Shown in pieces: positions 15,184 through 24,900 of a DNA stretch of 41,549 nt; position 1 is the first letter of the stretch; each line of letters starts with the position of its first letter. The notes under the pieces are model-generated. The model worked only from the letters and a program-made list of their open reading frames with translations, made no database searches and was not told the origin of the DNA. Position numbers and translations under genes: made by a program. Source of the DNA: Ruminococcaceae bacterium UBA1404 (GTDB lineage Bacteria; Bacillota; Clostridia; Oscillospirales; Ruminococcaceae); assembly GCA_002305075.1 (NCBI GenBank), contig DBQC01000005.1, positions 516 through 42,064 on the forward strand. The letters are read 5' to 3'.

Positions 15184-18012
15184 CTATCCCTTATCAAGCA
15201 TGGCCGCCAAATACTGCCCGGTATAAGAATTGGGATTTTTAGCAATCTCTTCTGGGGTGCCCACGGCGATGAGGCGGCCCCCTTCGTCTCCCCCTTCGGG
15301 ACCTAAGTCAATGATATGGTCGGCCACCTTGATAACATCGAGGTTGTGCTCGATGACCACCACGGTGTTGCCGTTTTCCACCAGTCTCTGCAGTACCTCG
15401 ATAAGCCGATGCACATCGGCGGCATGAAGGCCGGTGGTGGGCTCGTCTAAAATATAAATGGTTCGACCGGTGGGCCGACGAGACAGCTCGGTGGCCAGCT
15501 TAACTCTCTGGGCCTCTCCCCCCGATAAGGTGGTGGAGGATTGCCCAAGGCGGATATAGCCCAGTCCCACATCGTAGAGGGTCTGGATGCGCCGCCTGAT
15601 TTTGGGGATGTTCTCAAAGAAGTCCAGGGACTCCTCCACGGTCATGTCCAGCACATCTGCAATGGTTTGGCCTTTATATTTTATCTCCAGCGTCTCTCTG
15701 TTATAGCGTTTGCCTTTACAGACCTCGCAGGGGATGTATACATCGGGTAAAAAGTGCATCTCTATTTTGATAATGCCGTCCCCGGTGCAGGCCTCGCAGC
15801 GGCCGCCGTTTACATTAAAGGAGAAGCGCCCCGGGCCATAGCCCCGCATTTTGGCCTCGTTTGTCTGGGCGAACAGGTTACGGATGTCGGTAAAAACTCC
15901 GGTGTAGGTAGCGGGGTTGGAGCGTGGGGTGCGCCCTATGGGCCCCTGATCGATAGCCACCACTTTGTCAAGATGCTCGATGCCCTCGAAGTAGTCGTGG
16001 CGGCCCGGTTTGATACGGGCGCCGTTGAGGTCGCCGGCCAGCTTGCGGTAGAGTACTTGGTTAACCAGCGAGCTTTTGCCCGAGCCGGACACGCCGGTCA
16101 CCGCCACAAACTTGCCCAGAGGGATGGTTACATCGATGTTTTTTAGGTTGTTTTCGGCCGCGCCAAAGATTTTAAGCTGCTCTCCGTTGCCGGCGCGGCG
16201 AGACTCGGGTATCGGAATGCGCTTTTTTCCCGACAGATACTGGCCGGTAATTGAATCCTCGCAGGCAATAATATCTTCTAGGCTACCGGCACAAACCACC
16301 TCGCCACCGTGAACACCGGCACCGGGGCCGATATCCACAATATAGTCGGCGGCCCGGATAGTATCCTCGTCGTGCTCCACCACAATGAGGGTATTACCCA
16401 GATCCCGCAGGCGCTTAAGGGTCTCGATAAGCCGGTCGTTATCCCGCTGATGAAGCCCAATGCTGGGCTCGTCGAGGATGTAGAGCACCCCCATGAGGGA
16501 GGAGCCGATTTGGGTGGCCAGCCGAATGCGCTGAGCCTCTCCGCCGGACAGGGTTCCGGTAGCCCGAGCCAGCGTGAGATAGCCCAACCCCACGCTTTTA
16601 AGAAAGCCCATGCGCTCCCGTATCTCCTTAAAAATACTCTCAGCCACCAGAAGATCTCGTTCGGATAGCTGGGCCTGCGCAATAAATTCCAGTGCGGCAT
16701 CCACCGACATTTCGGTAAAACTGCTGATGTCTAAGCCGCCCACGGTAACGGCCAGCGAACTCTTTTTAAGCCGCTTGCCCCCACACTCGGGACAAGGGAC
16801 CGAGCTCATCCATCCGGCAATTTCCTCCTTCATCCACTCGCTGTTGCTCTCTCTAAAGCGGCGCTCAAGATTGTTGATCACACCCTCAAAGTCGGTTTCG
16901 TAGGTGCCTCTGATGGAGCCAATTTCCCGGCGCATCCGAATCTTCTCACCGTCGCTGCCGTAGAGCAAAATCTGCTGCACCCGAGCCGGCAGCGCCTTGT
17001 AAGGGGTATCTAGAGAAAAGCCATAATGGCGGGCCAAGCCCTCGTAATACATTTCGGCAATACTCCCCTCGGAATAGTACCAGCCGCTGGCTTTGATGGC
17101 CCCCTGCCGAATGGAGAGATTGCGGTTTGGAACGATGAGATCGGGGTCCACCTTCATAAAAGTGCCCAGACCCGAGCATTTTTCGCAAGCCCCAAAGGGG
17201 TTGTTAAAAGAGAACACCCGGGGGCTTAGCTCCTCGATACCGATGTCGTGCTCGGGGCAGGCATATTTTTTAGAGAAGGTGAGCATATCGCCCCCTATCA
17301 CATCGATGAAGATGACCCCCTCAGAGAGGCTTAGAGCCGTTTCGATAGAATCAGCCAGCCGGGAGCGGATGTCCCCTCCGGTGACAAGGCGGTCTACCAC
17401 TACCTCGATGGTGTGCTTTTTGTTCTTCTCAAGGGAAATATCCTCCGAAAGGTCGCGGATTTCTCCGTCTATTCGCACCCGAACATAGCCATCCCTGCGG
17501 ATGGACTCCAAGACCTCCACATGCTGACCCTTGCGGGCACGCACCACCGGCGCCAGCACCTGAATACGACTGCCCTGGGGCAGGTCGAGCACCCGGTCGA
17601 CCATCTGGTCCACCGACTGGCTGGTGATTTCCCGCCCGCAGATCGGGCAGTGAGGTATGCCGATATTGGCGTATAAGAGGCGCAGATAGTCGTAAATTTC
17701 GGTGACCGTACCCACGGTGGAACGAGGGTTGTTGGAGGTAGACTTCTGGTCGATGGAAATGGCCGGCGAAAGGCCTTCTATGCTGTCTACATTGGGTTTT
17801 TCCATCTGGCCGAGAAACTGCCGCGCATAGGAGGACAGGCTCTCCATATAGCGGCGCTGTCCGTCGGCAAAGATGGTGTCGAAGGCAAGAGAGCTCTTGC
17901 CCGAGCCGGAAAGACCGGTGAACACCACCAACTTGTCCCGGGGGATGGCAAGGTCGATGTTCTTCAGGTTGTTCTCCCGGGCACCTTTGATAATAATCTC
18001 GTTGATAGCCAA
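15184..18012 (-). CDS. uvrA: Excinuclease ABC subunit A
   Basis: UvrA is the damage-sensing ABC-type ATPase of nucleotide excision repair and loads UvrB. The 942-residue protein has both nucleotide-binding modules: Walker A GLSGSGKSSLAFDT near residue 33 and GVSGSGKSSLVNQ in the second half, signatures LSGGEAQRIRLA and LSGGEAQRVKLA, and two zinc sites (CEKCSGLG with an upstream CPEHD, and CEACTGDG paired with CEVCKGKRYN). The start is a TTG at 18012, with GGAGG six bases upstream and MAINEIIIKGARENNL as in the family. It follows uvrB by 14 bases in one operon. No clear terminator is seen before the rubredoxin promoter. Confidence 0.98.
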   Translation of the reverse strand: MAINEIIIKGARENNLKNIDLAIPRDKLVVFTGLSGSGKSSLAFDTIFADGQRRYMESLSSYARQFLGQMEKPNVDSIEGLSPAISIDQKSTSNNPRSTVGTVTEIYDYLRLLYANIGIPHCPICGREITSQSVDQMVDRVLDLPQGSRIQVLAPVVRARKGQHVEVLESIRRDGYVRVRIDGEIRDLSEDISLEKNKKHTIEVVVDRLVTGGDIRSRLADSIETALSLSEGVIFIDVIGGDMLTFSKKYACPEHDIGIEELSPRVFSFNNPFGACEKCSGLGTFMKVDPDLIVPNRNLSIRQGAIKASGWYYSEGSIAEMYYEGLARHYGFSLDTPYKALPARVQQILLYGSDGEKIRMRREIGSIRGTYETDFEGVINNLERRFRESNSEWMKEEIAGWMSSVPCPECGGKRLKKSSLAVTVGGLDISSFTEMSVDAALEFIAQAQLSERDLLVAESIFKEIRERMGFLKSVGLGYLTLARATGTLSGGEAQRIRLATQIGSSLMGVLYILDEPSIGLHQRDNDRLIETLKRLRDLGNTLIVVEHDEDTIRAADYIVDIGPGAGVHGGEVVCAGSLEDIIACEDSITGQYLSGKKRIPIPESRRAGNGEQLKIFGAAENNLKNIDVTIPLGKFVAVTGVSGSGKSSLVNQVLYRKLAGDLNGARIKPGRHDYFEGIEHLDKVVAIDQGPIGRTPRSNPATYTGVFTDIRNLFAQTNEAKMRGYGPGRFSFNVNGGRCEACTGDGIIKIEMHFLPDVYIPCEVCKGKRYNRETLEIKYKGQTIADVLDMTVEESLDFFENIPKIRRRIQTLYDVGLGYIRLGQSSTTLSGGEAQRVKLATELSRRPTGRTIYILDEPTTGLHAADVHRLIEVLQRLVENGNTVVVIEHNLDVIKVADHIIDLGPEGGDEGGRLIAVGTPEEIAKNPNSYTGQYLAAMLDKG

Positions 18013-18026
18013 AATTGTCCTCCGCT

Positions 18027-19985
18027 TTATCGTTGGTTTTGCAGTTGTTTTATCTTGTCCCGCAAATAGGCTGCATGCTCAAACTCCAGCAGCTTGGCGG
18101 CATTTCGCATTTCGGCGGTGAGCTTTTTGATGGTCGCCTCCCGGTCTCGGGCCGACATCTTTTTGCCGCCCTTTTCGAGGGTATCTCGGGAGGAGATCTC
18201 CAGAATATCCCTGACCTCTTTGACGATGCTCTGGGGTACAATGCCGTGAGCCTCATTGTAAGCTTTCTGCTTCTCTCGGCGGCGCAGCGTCTCGGTGATG
18301 GCTCGCTCCATGGAAGGGGTCACACTGTCGGCGTACATAATAACCCGGCCTTTTTCGTTGCGGGCTGCACGACCTATGGTCTGGATAAGCGCCGTCTCGC
18401 TGCGCAAAAAGCCTTCTTTGTCGGCGTCCAAAATGGCCACCAAAGACACCTCGGGTATGTCCAGCCCCTCCCGGAGCAGGTTGATGCCCACCAATACATC
18501 AAACTCACCATGGCGAAGGTCACGGATAATCTCCATTCGTTCGATGGTATCGATGTCGTGGTGCATATAGCGAACGCGCACCCCCATATTCTCGAGATAG
18601 GCCGTCAGATCCTCGGCCATCTTCTTAGTGAGGGTGGTCACCAGCACCCGCTCCCCTGCTTCCGTTCGCTGGTTGATTTCGGACAGCAGATCGTCCATCT
18701 GGCCCTCGATGGGCTTTACTTCAATCTCAGGGTCTAACAGGCCGGTGGGTCGGATAAGCTGCTCCACAACCTGTGTGCTGCGCTCTCGTTCAAAGGCACC
18801 GGGGGTGGCGCTAACATAGATAATCTGATTTAGCCGCTCGTAGAATTCGTCAAAGTTCAAAGGGCGGTTGTCCAGCGCAGAGGGCAACCTAAATCCGTAT
18901 TTGACAAGGGTCTCCTTGCGGGAGCGATCGCCGCCATACATACCCCGTGCCTGGGGCAGCGTGACATGCGATTCGTCCACAAAAAATAAAAAGTCATCGG
19001 GAAAGTAGTCAAGCAGTGTAAAAGGCACACTGCCCGGTGCACGGCGGGACAACACACGAGAGTAGTTTTCGATGCCGGAACAAAATCCGATTTCCGAGAG
19101 CATCTCAAGGTCGTAGTTCACCCGCTCGGCAATACGCTGGGCCTCGATGAGCTTTCCCTCCCGCTTAAAGGCCGCAACCTGAGCGTCGGCCTCCTCTCGC
19201 AGCTCCACAATGGCTTCGGCCAGCTGATCTCGGGGCACAATGTAGTGAGAAGCCGGATAGATGGCCACATGGCTTACCACATTTTTAATCTCGCCGGTAA
19301 GGGTGTTTATCTCGGAAATGCGGTCAATGGTATCGCCAAAAAATTCCACCCGCACCGCCGTGTCCCCCGAGTAGACCGGAAACACCTCCACCACATCTCC
19401 ACGCACCCTAAACTTGTTGCGCACAAAGTTGATGTCGTTGCGCTCGTATTGCAGCTCCACCAGTTTGCGCATCAATTCCTCCCGGTCCTTTTGCATACCC
19501 GGACGCAGCGAGATGACCATGTTGCGGTAGTCGATGGGGTTGCCCAGCGAGTAAATGCAGGAAATGCTGGCCACAATGATGACATCCCGGCGCTCAGATA
19601 CGGCCGAGGTAGCCGAGTGGCGCAGCTTTTCGATCTCGTCGTTGATGGAGCTGTCCTTCTCGATATAGGTGTCGGTAGAGGCAATGTAGGCCTCGGGCTG
19701 ATAGTAGTCGTAATAGGATACAAAGTATTCCACAGCATTGTGAGGGAAAAATTCCTTAAATTCGCTACAAAGCTGGGCGGCCAGCGTCTTGTTGTGGGCC
19801 AGTATCAAGGTAGGGCGGTTGACACGGGCAATAATATTGGCCATGGTGAAGGTCTTACCCGAGCCGGTAACTCCCATGAGGGTCTGTTCTCGGTCCCCCC
19901 GCAGCACCCCGTCGGACAGCTGCTGTATGGCCTCGATCTGGTCGCCTGCGGGGCTAAAAGGCGAAACAAGCTTAAAGCTATCCAT
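18027..19985 (-). CDS. uvrB: Excinuclease ABC subunit B
   Basis: UvrB is the helicase-like core of nucleotide excision repair that verifies damage and recruits UvrC. The 652-residue protein shows Walker A GVTGSGKTFTMAN, the damage-clamping beta-hairpin region YYDYYQPEAYIASTDTYIEK, the Walker B-like DESHV, helicase motifs including GRAARNEKGRVIMYAD, and a C-terminal UVR domain for UvrC contact. ATG at 19985 follows AAGGAGG closely. It is first gene of the uvrB-uvrA operon, with a promoter at 20033-20061 overlapped by a LexA-like box, suggesting SOS induction. Confidence 0.98.
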   Translation of the reverse strand: MDSFKLVSPFSPAGDQIEAIQQLSDGVLRGDREQTLMGVTGSGKTFTMANIIARVNRPTLILAHNKTLAAQLCSEFKEFFPHNAVEYFVSYYDYYQPEAYIASTDTYIEKDSSINDEIEKLRHSATSAVSERRDVIIVASISCIYSLGNPIDYRNMVISLRPGMQKDREELMRKLVELQYERNDINFVRNKFRVRGDVVEVFPVYSGDTAVRVEFFGDTIDRISEINTLTGEIKNVVSHVAIYPASHYIVPRDQLAEAIVELREEADAQVAAFKREGKLIEAQRIAERVNYDLEMLSEIGFCSGIENYSRVLSRRAPGSVPFTLLDYFPDDFLFFVDESHVTLPQARGMYGGDRSRKETLVKYGFRLPSALDNRPLNFDEFYERLNQIIYVSATPGAFERERSTQVVEQLIRPTGLLDPEIEVKPIEGQMDDLLSEINQRTEAGERVLVTTLTKKMAEDLTAYLENMGVRVRYMHHDIDTIERMEIIRDLRHGEFDVLVGINLLREGLDIPEVSLVAILDADKEGFLRSETALIQTIGRAARNEKGRVIMYADSVTPSMERAITETLRRREKQKAYNEAHGIVPQSIVKEVRDILEISSRDTLEKGGKKMSARDREATIKKLTAEMRNAAKLLEFEHAAYLRDKIKQLQNQR

Positions 19986-20032
19986 AAACCCTCCTTAAGG
20001 TGCGAGATTTTGATTGATAACGGTACCGGGTC

Positions 20033-20061
20033 ATTATAGCATCATTTAATGAAAAGAACAA
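20033..20061 (-). promoter_or_regulatory. Sigma-A promoter of uvrB-uvrA
   Basis: Minus-strand TTGTTC (20056-20061), 17 bases, and perfect TATAAT (20033-20038). The -35 is embedded in the LexA-like box. Confidence 0.7.
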
Positions 20062-20067
20062 ACATTC
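20056..20067. promoter_or_regulatory. LexA (DinR)-type SOS box
   Basis: GAACAAACATTC matches the Gram-positive SOS box GAAC-N4-GTTC at seven of eight conserved positions. It covers the -35 of the uvrB promoter, a position suited to repression. uvrBA is a classical SOS operon in Bacillus. Confidence 0.6.
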
Positions 20068-20088
20068 TGTATGCATTCTTTCTATTTT

Positions 20089-20133
20089 ACAAAGAACCAC
20101 CTCGCGCAGCGCACAAAAGCCGCTTTGAGGTGG
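20089..20133 (-). terminator. Possible terminator of radC
   Basis: CCACCTC (20097-20103) and GAGGTGG (20127-20133) form a 7-bp stem, with an inner AGCG/CGCT pairing, and on the minus strand are followed by TTCTTTGT. Ten bases past the radC stop. Confidence 0.45.
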
Positions 20134-20143
20134 CAAAAAGCGA

Positions 20144-20854
20144 CTACGCCCAGCCCTGACTAAAATAGCCGGAATCCCGCATGCTTACAAAATCATCTCC
20201 GGCCACAATAATGTGGTCTTGCACCCGCACACCCAAAGGCTTAAGCGCCTCTCTAAGGCGCAGCGTGGCGCCCACATCGCCGTCTGAAGGCAGCGCAAAA
20301 CCCTGGGGATGGTTGTGGGCCAGCACAATGGCCGAGGCCCCCACACCCACTACAATATCCACAATGGTGCGCACCATAATGGGTGCATAATCAAGGGTGC
20401 CTTCGGAAATCTGCTGGCATTTTAGCAGCCGACCTCGCCCGTCGAGACAGAGCAGAAAGACGGTTTCTCGGGGACGCCCAATGAACTTGGGGCGTATATA
20501 CCGACCTATATCGGCCGTGGAGGCAAGAATAACGCCTCCAGACTCCTTGTCTTCAAGATAGGCTCGGCAAATAGCCAGCACCAGCTTGATAAGCGCAGCA
20601 CTCTGATAGCCAATTCCCTTTACTTTAACAAGCTCGTCGAAGGGGGCGTCGAACACGCCGGACAGCGAGCCAAAGCGGGCTATAAGACTGTGGGCTAGAT
20701 TGTTGGTGTCCGCTCGGGGAATAGAGAAAAAGAGCAAAAGCTCAAGGATGTTATGATCTGCCCTACCCTCAAGACCCTGCGCTAAAAAGTGATCCAAGCT
20801 GCGGCGCCGGTGGCCGTGGTGGTTGTGCTCTTTGCGGGTTTTGTCGGTGTCCAT
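20144..20854 (-). CDS. radC: RadC family protein (JAB/MPN metalloprotease fold)
   Basis: A 236-residue RadC/YsxA-type protein. An N-terminal helix-hairpin-helix part (residues about 40-100, with GSLSGVFDAPFDELVKVKGIG) precedes a JAB/MPN domain containing the zinc motif AHNHPQGFALPSDGD (His-x-His and Asp ligands). The old link to DNA repair has been withdrawn for the E. coli protein; the true role is unknown. A His/Arg-rich N-terminus (HNHHGHRRR) is unusual. ATG at 20854 has GGGGAGG eleven bases upstream. It is divergent from the pseudouridine synthase gene. A TATAAT at 20889-20894 (minus) may be its -10, with no good -35. Confidence 0.92.
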   Translation of the reverse strand: MDTDKTRKEHNHHGHRRRSLDHFLAQGLEGRADHNILELLLFFSIPRADTNNLAHSLIARFGSLSGVFDAPFDELVKVKGIGYQSAALIKLVLAICRAYLEDKESGGVILASTADIGRYIRPKFIGRPRETVFLLCLDGRGRLLKCQQISEGTLDYAPIMVRTIVDIVVGVGASAIVLAHNHPQGFALPSDGDVGATLRLREALKPLGVRVQDHIIVAGDDFVSMRDSGYFSQGWA

Positions 20855-20923
20855 AAAGCCGGTTGCCTCCCCTTACACGCTGATAATTATTATAGCCCAC
20901 CCACAGACAAAAGAAAAGCGCAA

Positions 20924-20951
20924 TTGCATCTTAACCGAGCTGTGCTATACT
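20924..20951 (+). promoter_or_regulatory. Promoter of the RluA-family gene
   Basis: TTGCAT (20924-20929), 16 bases, TATACT (20946-20951). The leader is short, about 16 bases. Confidence 0.55.
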
Positions 20952-20974
20952 GTTTTTGTAGAAGGCAGGTGAGT

Positions 20975-21937
20975 ATGATGCGGGAATTTATCATCGGTAA
21001 AAACGACGCCGGGCAGCGGGTAGACCGCTTTCTTAAAAAGGCTGTGCCCAAGCTTCCGGCGTCGCTGATGCAGCGGTATATCCGCATAAAGCGTATAAAA
21101 GTAAATGGCGCTCGGTGCCAAAACAGCCAGATGCTCAAGGAGGGCGACCGCCTTGAGGCCTATATAAACGATGAGTTCTTCAGCGATCACACCCCGATCC
21201 ATCCCCCTCGGGCCACCGGACTGCCCAGCATCGTCTATGAGGATGAGCACCTACTCATCCTCAACAAGCCCGCCGGACTGCTGGTGCATGAGGATGCCCG
21301 GGAACAAGGCGATACCCTTATCGGTCAGGTGCACAGTTATCTCATCGAGAGCGGACAGTACAATCCTGCCGCCGAGCACAGCTTTGCTCCGGCCCTCTGC
21401 CACCGCATAGACCGAGGTACCTCGGGGCTGGTGATTGCCGCCAAGGATGCCGCCACTTTGCGGGTGGTGAGCAGCCTTATCAAAGCACGCAAGATTGACA
21501 AGCTCTACCTCTGCATTGTGCTGGGCACCCCCCACCCCCCCGAAGCGAGGCTGACTGCACACCTGATAAAGGACACTGAGCAAAATCGTGTGCACATCTA
21601 TGACCATCCTAAGGCGGGGAGCCTTACCATCCAAACCGGCTACCGTGTTGTGGAGAGCCGGGGCGGCTTCTCTTTGCTTGAGGTGGAGCTGCTCACCGGA
21701 CGCACCCATCAAATCAGGGCCCATCTCGCCCATATCGGCCACCCGCTTGTGGGGGACAGCAAATACGGAAAAAACGCCGCCAATCGGGCCGCCGGTCTGC
21801 GCCGTCAGGCCCTCACGGCCTACAAGCTGCACTTCTCCCCCACCGGAGAGTTGGGTCATTTAAGCTATCTTGCCGATCGCAGCTTTGAGCTGGACACGGC
21901 CGAATTTTTTAGTCTGTTTCATCAAATAAGCGGGTAA
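20975..21937 (+). CDS. RluA-family pseudouridine synthase
   Basis: A 320-residue RNA pseudouridine synthase that isomerises uridine in rRNA or tRNA. An N-terminal S4 RNA-binding domain (residues about 10-75, RVDRFLKKAVPKLPASLMQR) precedes the catalytic domain, with the active-site Asp in HRIDRGTSGL and the conserved GRTHQIRAHL. The length fits the RluC/RluD/YlyB group but the target uridine cannot be told. Two ATGs (20975 and 20978) are possible; AAGG and AGGTGA lie just upstream. It has its own promoter and ends at the strong terminator at 21946. Confidence 0.93.
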   Translation: MMREFIIGKNDAGQRVDRFLKKAVPKLPASLMQRYIRIKRIKVNGARCQNSQMLKEGDRLEAYINDEFFSDHTPIHPPRATGLPSIVYEDEHLLILNKPAGLLVHEDAREQGDTLIGQVHSYLIESGQYNPAAEHSFAPALCHRIDRGTSGLVIAAKDAATLRVVSSLIKARKIDKLYLCIVLGTPHPPEARLTAHLIKDTEQNRVHIYDHPKAGSLTIQTGYRVVESRGGFSLLEVELLTGRTHQIRAHLAHIGHPLVGDSKYGKNAANRAAGLRRQALTAYKLHFSPTGELGHLSYLADRSFELDTAEFFSLFHQISG

Positions 21938-21945
21938 TACAGCGA

Positions 21946-21985
21946 TAAAAAGCGTCCGAAGCCAAAGAGGCTTCGGACGCTTTTA
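21946..21985. terminator. Bidirectional terminator
   Basis: A perfect stem AAAAGCGTCCGAAGCC with GGCTTCGGACGCTTTT around a 5-base loop, between the convergent RluA-family and polC genes. Confidence 0.95.
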
Positions 21986-21997
21986 TTGTGGCGCAGC

Positions 21998-24900
21998 TTA
22001 GCCAAACAGAGACATTTGGCTATTTTCGGGCAGGTTGCCAAAGGCACCCATCTCTTTAAGGGCCTCAATAACGGTTTTGGACACCCCGGCCTGCTGGGCC
22101 ACCTCCTCGATGGAGATGTAGCCCCCTATCCGAGCAGCCTCGTAGAGGCTGGTGGCAGCGCTCTCCCCTACGCCCTTGATGCAGCTAAAGGGCAGGCGGA
22201 TTTTTCCGTCCTCTATCTGGTAGCGAAAGGCGTGGGACTTATAAAGGTCCACCGGTAAAAAGCTGTATCCTCGGGCCAGCATCTCTGCCACGATGGAAAG
22301 GGCATAGAGGGTATCTTCGTCCTTGACGGTGCGTTCGTTCCCCATGGCTCTAAGCTCCCCGATCCGGCGCTTTACGGCGGCCGGACCGGCTAAGGCAGCG
22401 TCGGCCTCTAAATCCCCTTGGCGCACCGTAAAGTAGGTGGCGTAAAAGGCCAGCGGATGATGGATTTTAAACCACCCTAGCCGCACAGCCGAAATGACAT
22501 AGGCCGCAGCGTGAGCCTTAGGGAACATATACTTAATTTTGTAGCAGCTTTCTATGTACCACTCGGGCACGCCATGGCTGCGCATAGCCTCGAGCATCTC
22601 GGGGGTAAGGGCCTCTTTAGCGCGCCCTTTGCGGGTGAGTTCGGTGATCTTAAAGGCCATGGAGGGCTCGAGGCCTTTGTGCATCAGGTAGGTCATAATG
22701 GAGTCCCGGGTTCCGATAACCTCCGAAATGGTGCAGGTGCGGTTGCGAATTAGGTCTTGAGCGTTGCCCAGCCAAACATTGGTGCCGTGAGAGAGTCCCG
22801 ATATCTGCAAAAGGTCGGAGAAGCAGGAGGGCTCAGCCTCCATCAGCATCTGGCGCACAAAGCCGGTTCCCATCTCGGGCAAAGCCAGAGTGCCGGTCTC
22901 GCAGTCGATGTCCTCCGGCGTAACGCCCAGCGCATCGGTGGAGGTAAACAGACTGATAACATCGGGGTCACTCGTGGGCACATCGGCAATGGACACACCG
23001 GTTAGATCCTCGAGGTATTTGTACATGGTGGGCACATCGTGACCTAAAATGTCCAGCTTGAGGATGGTGTCGTGCAGCGAGTGAAAGTCGAAATGGGTGG
23101 TAATCATGGCGGCGTCGGTCTTGTCCGCCGGGTACTGCACCGGGGTAAAGTCGTAGATTTCCATATCCCGGGGCACCACCACCATGCCTCCCGGGTGTTG
23201 GCCGGTAGTGCGCTTAACTCCGGCACAACCCAAGGCAAGGCGGGTCTCCTCGGCTCGGGGTGGGTTGAGACCACGCTCCTCAAGATACTTCTTTACAAAG
23301 CCAAAGCTGGTCTTATCGGCCAGTGTGCTGATGGTTCCAGCTTTGAAAACCTGACTGGCTCCAAACAGCTCCTCGGTATATTTATGGGCGGTGGCCTGAT
23401 AGTCTCCCGAAAAGTTGAGATCGATGTCCGGGGCTTTATCACCGTCGAAGCCGAGAAAAGTTTCGAAGGGGATGTCGTGGCCATCCCGGTTCATTGCGGT
23501 GCCACATTGTGGGCAGTCTTTAGGGGGAAGATCAAAACCGGACCCTACGCTCCCATCGGTGATAAACTGACTGTGGCAGCAGCCCGGACAGACATAATGG
23601 GGGGCCAGAGGATTGACTTCGGAAATACCGGCCATGGTGGCGGCAAAGGAGGAGCCCACCGAGCCCCGGCTGCCTACAAGGTAGCCGTCGCTTTCAGACT
23701 TCTGCACCAGCTTTTGTGCCGTGATGTACATAACCGCAAAGCCGTTCTTTATGATGGAGTCAAGTTCCCGTGTAAGACGATCGGAGACCAGCTCGGGCAG
23801 CTGCTTGCCGTAGATGCTGTGGGCACGCTCCCAGCAGATGCGACTAAGCTCCTCCTCGGCGCCGTCGATAATGGGCGGGTAGTTGCCCTCGGGGATGGGG
23901 CGCACCTCATCAATCATGTCGGCGATGCGGTGGGTGTTGTCCACCACCACCTCCATAGCCTTTTCGGGGCCTAAGTAGGCAAATGCGTTTAGCATTTCAT
24001 CGGTGGTTTTAAGGTAAAGTGGAGGCTGATGATCGGCATCCCTAAAGCCCTGTCCGGCCATGAGAATGCGCCGGTAGATTTCATCTTCGGGATTTAAAAA
24101 ATGGACATCGCCGGTGGCTACCACGGGTAGCCCCAAGCGCTCGCCTATTTTCACGATGGTGCGATTGATGTCCTCAAGCTCCTCGACCGATTTGACTCTC
24201 CCTTCCCGCACAAGGAACATATTGTTGTCGGTAGGCTGTATCTCTAAAAAATCATAGAAGCTGGCAATGTCGCAGAGGTCGGTAAAGCTCACACCGTCCA
24301 AAATAGCCCTGTAAAGCTCTCCGGCTTCACAGGCACTACCCACTAATATCCCCTCCCGTAGCCGGGCAATTTCGCTTTTAAGCAGCCGTGGGGTTTTGTA
24401 AAAGTGCTCTATATGCGATTTTGAAATCAGCTTATATAGGTTGCGCAGGCCATTACTGTTTTGCACCAGCAAAATAATGTGGTAGCTTCGCAGCTTTTTA
24501 AAGTCGGGCTTTTCCAGGCGAGCGTTGAGGTTGCTAAGGTGAAAATCCGCATGTTCGCTCTGCAAGGTTTCGAGCATTTTTACAAAGATATCGGATAGCG
24601 CAGCCGCATCGTCACAAGCCCGGTGAGCCCTTTCTAAAGCAATGCCAAGGTGCTCGGCAACGGTGCCCAACTTGTGGTTTTTAAGCCCGGGATAAAGGCT
24701 TCGGGCCATTACCAGGGTGTCTACATAACTGTAATTAATGTTAATACCACAGCGGGAGGCTGCCACCTTTAAAAAGGCTGCGTCAAACCCAGCATTGTGG
24801 GCCACCAGCACGGCATCGTCGCCGCAAAAGGCTATAAAGTCTCGTATGGCCTCGGCCTCGCTGGGTGCGTCGGCCACCATGGCATCTGTAATGCCTGTGA

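Noticed and set aside
23072..23974. Plus-strand open frame of 300 codons opposite polC
   Set aside because: Antisense to a conserved PolC region; Gly/Val-rich composition typical of shadows.
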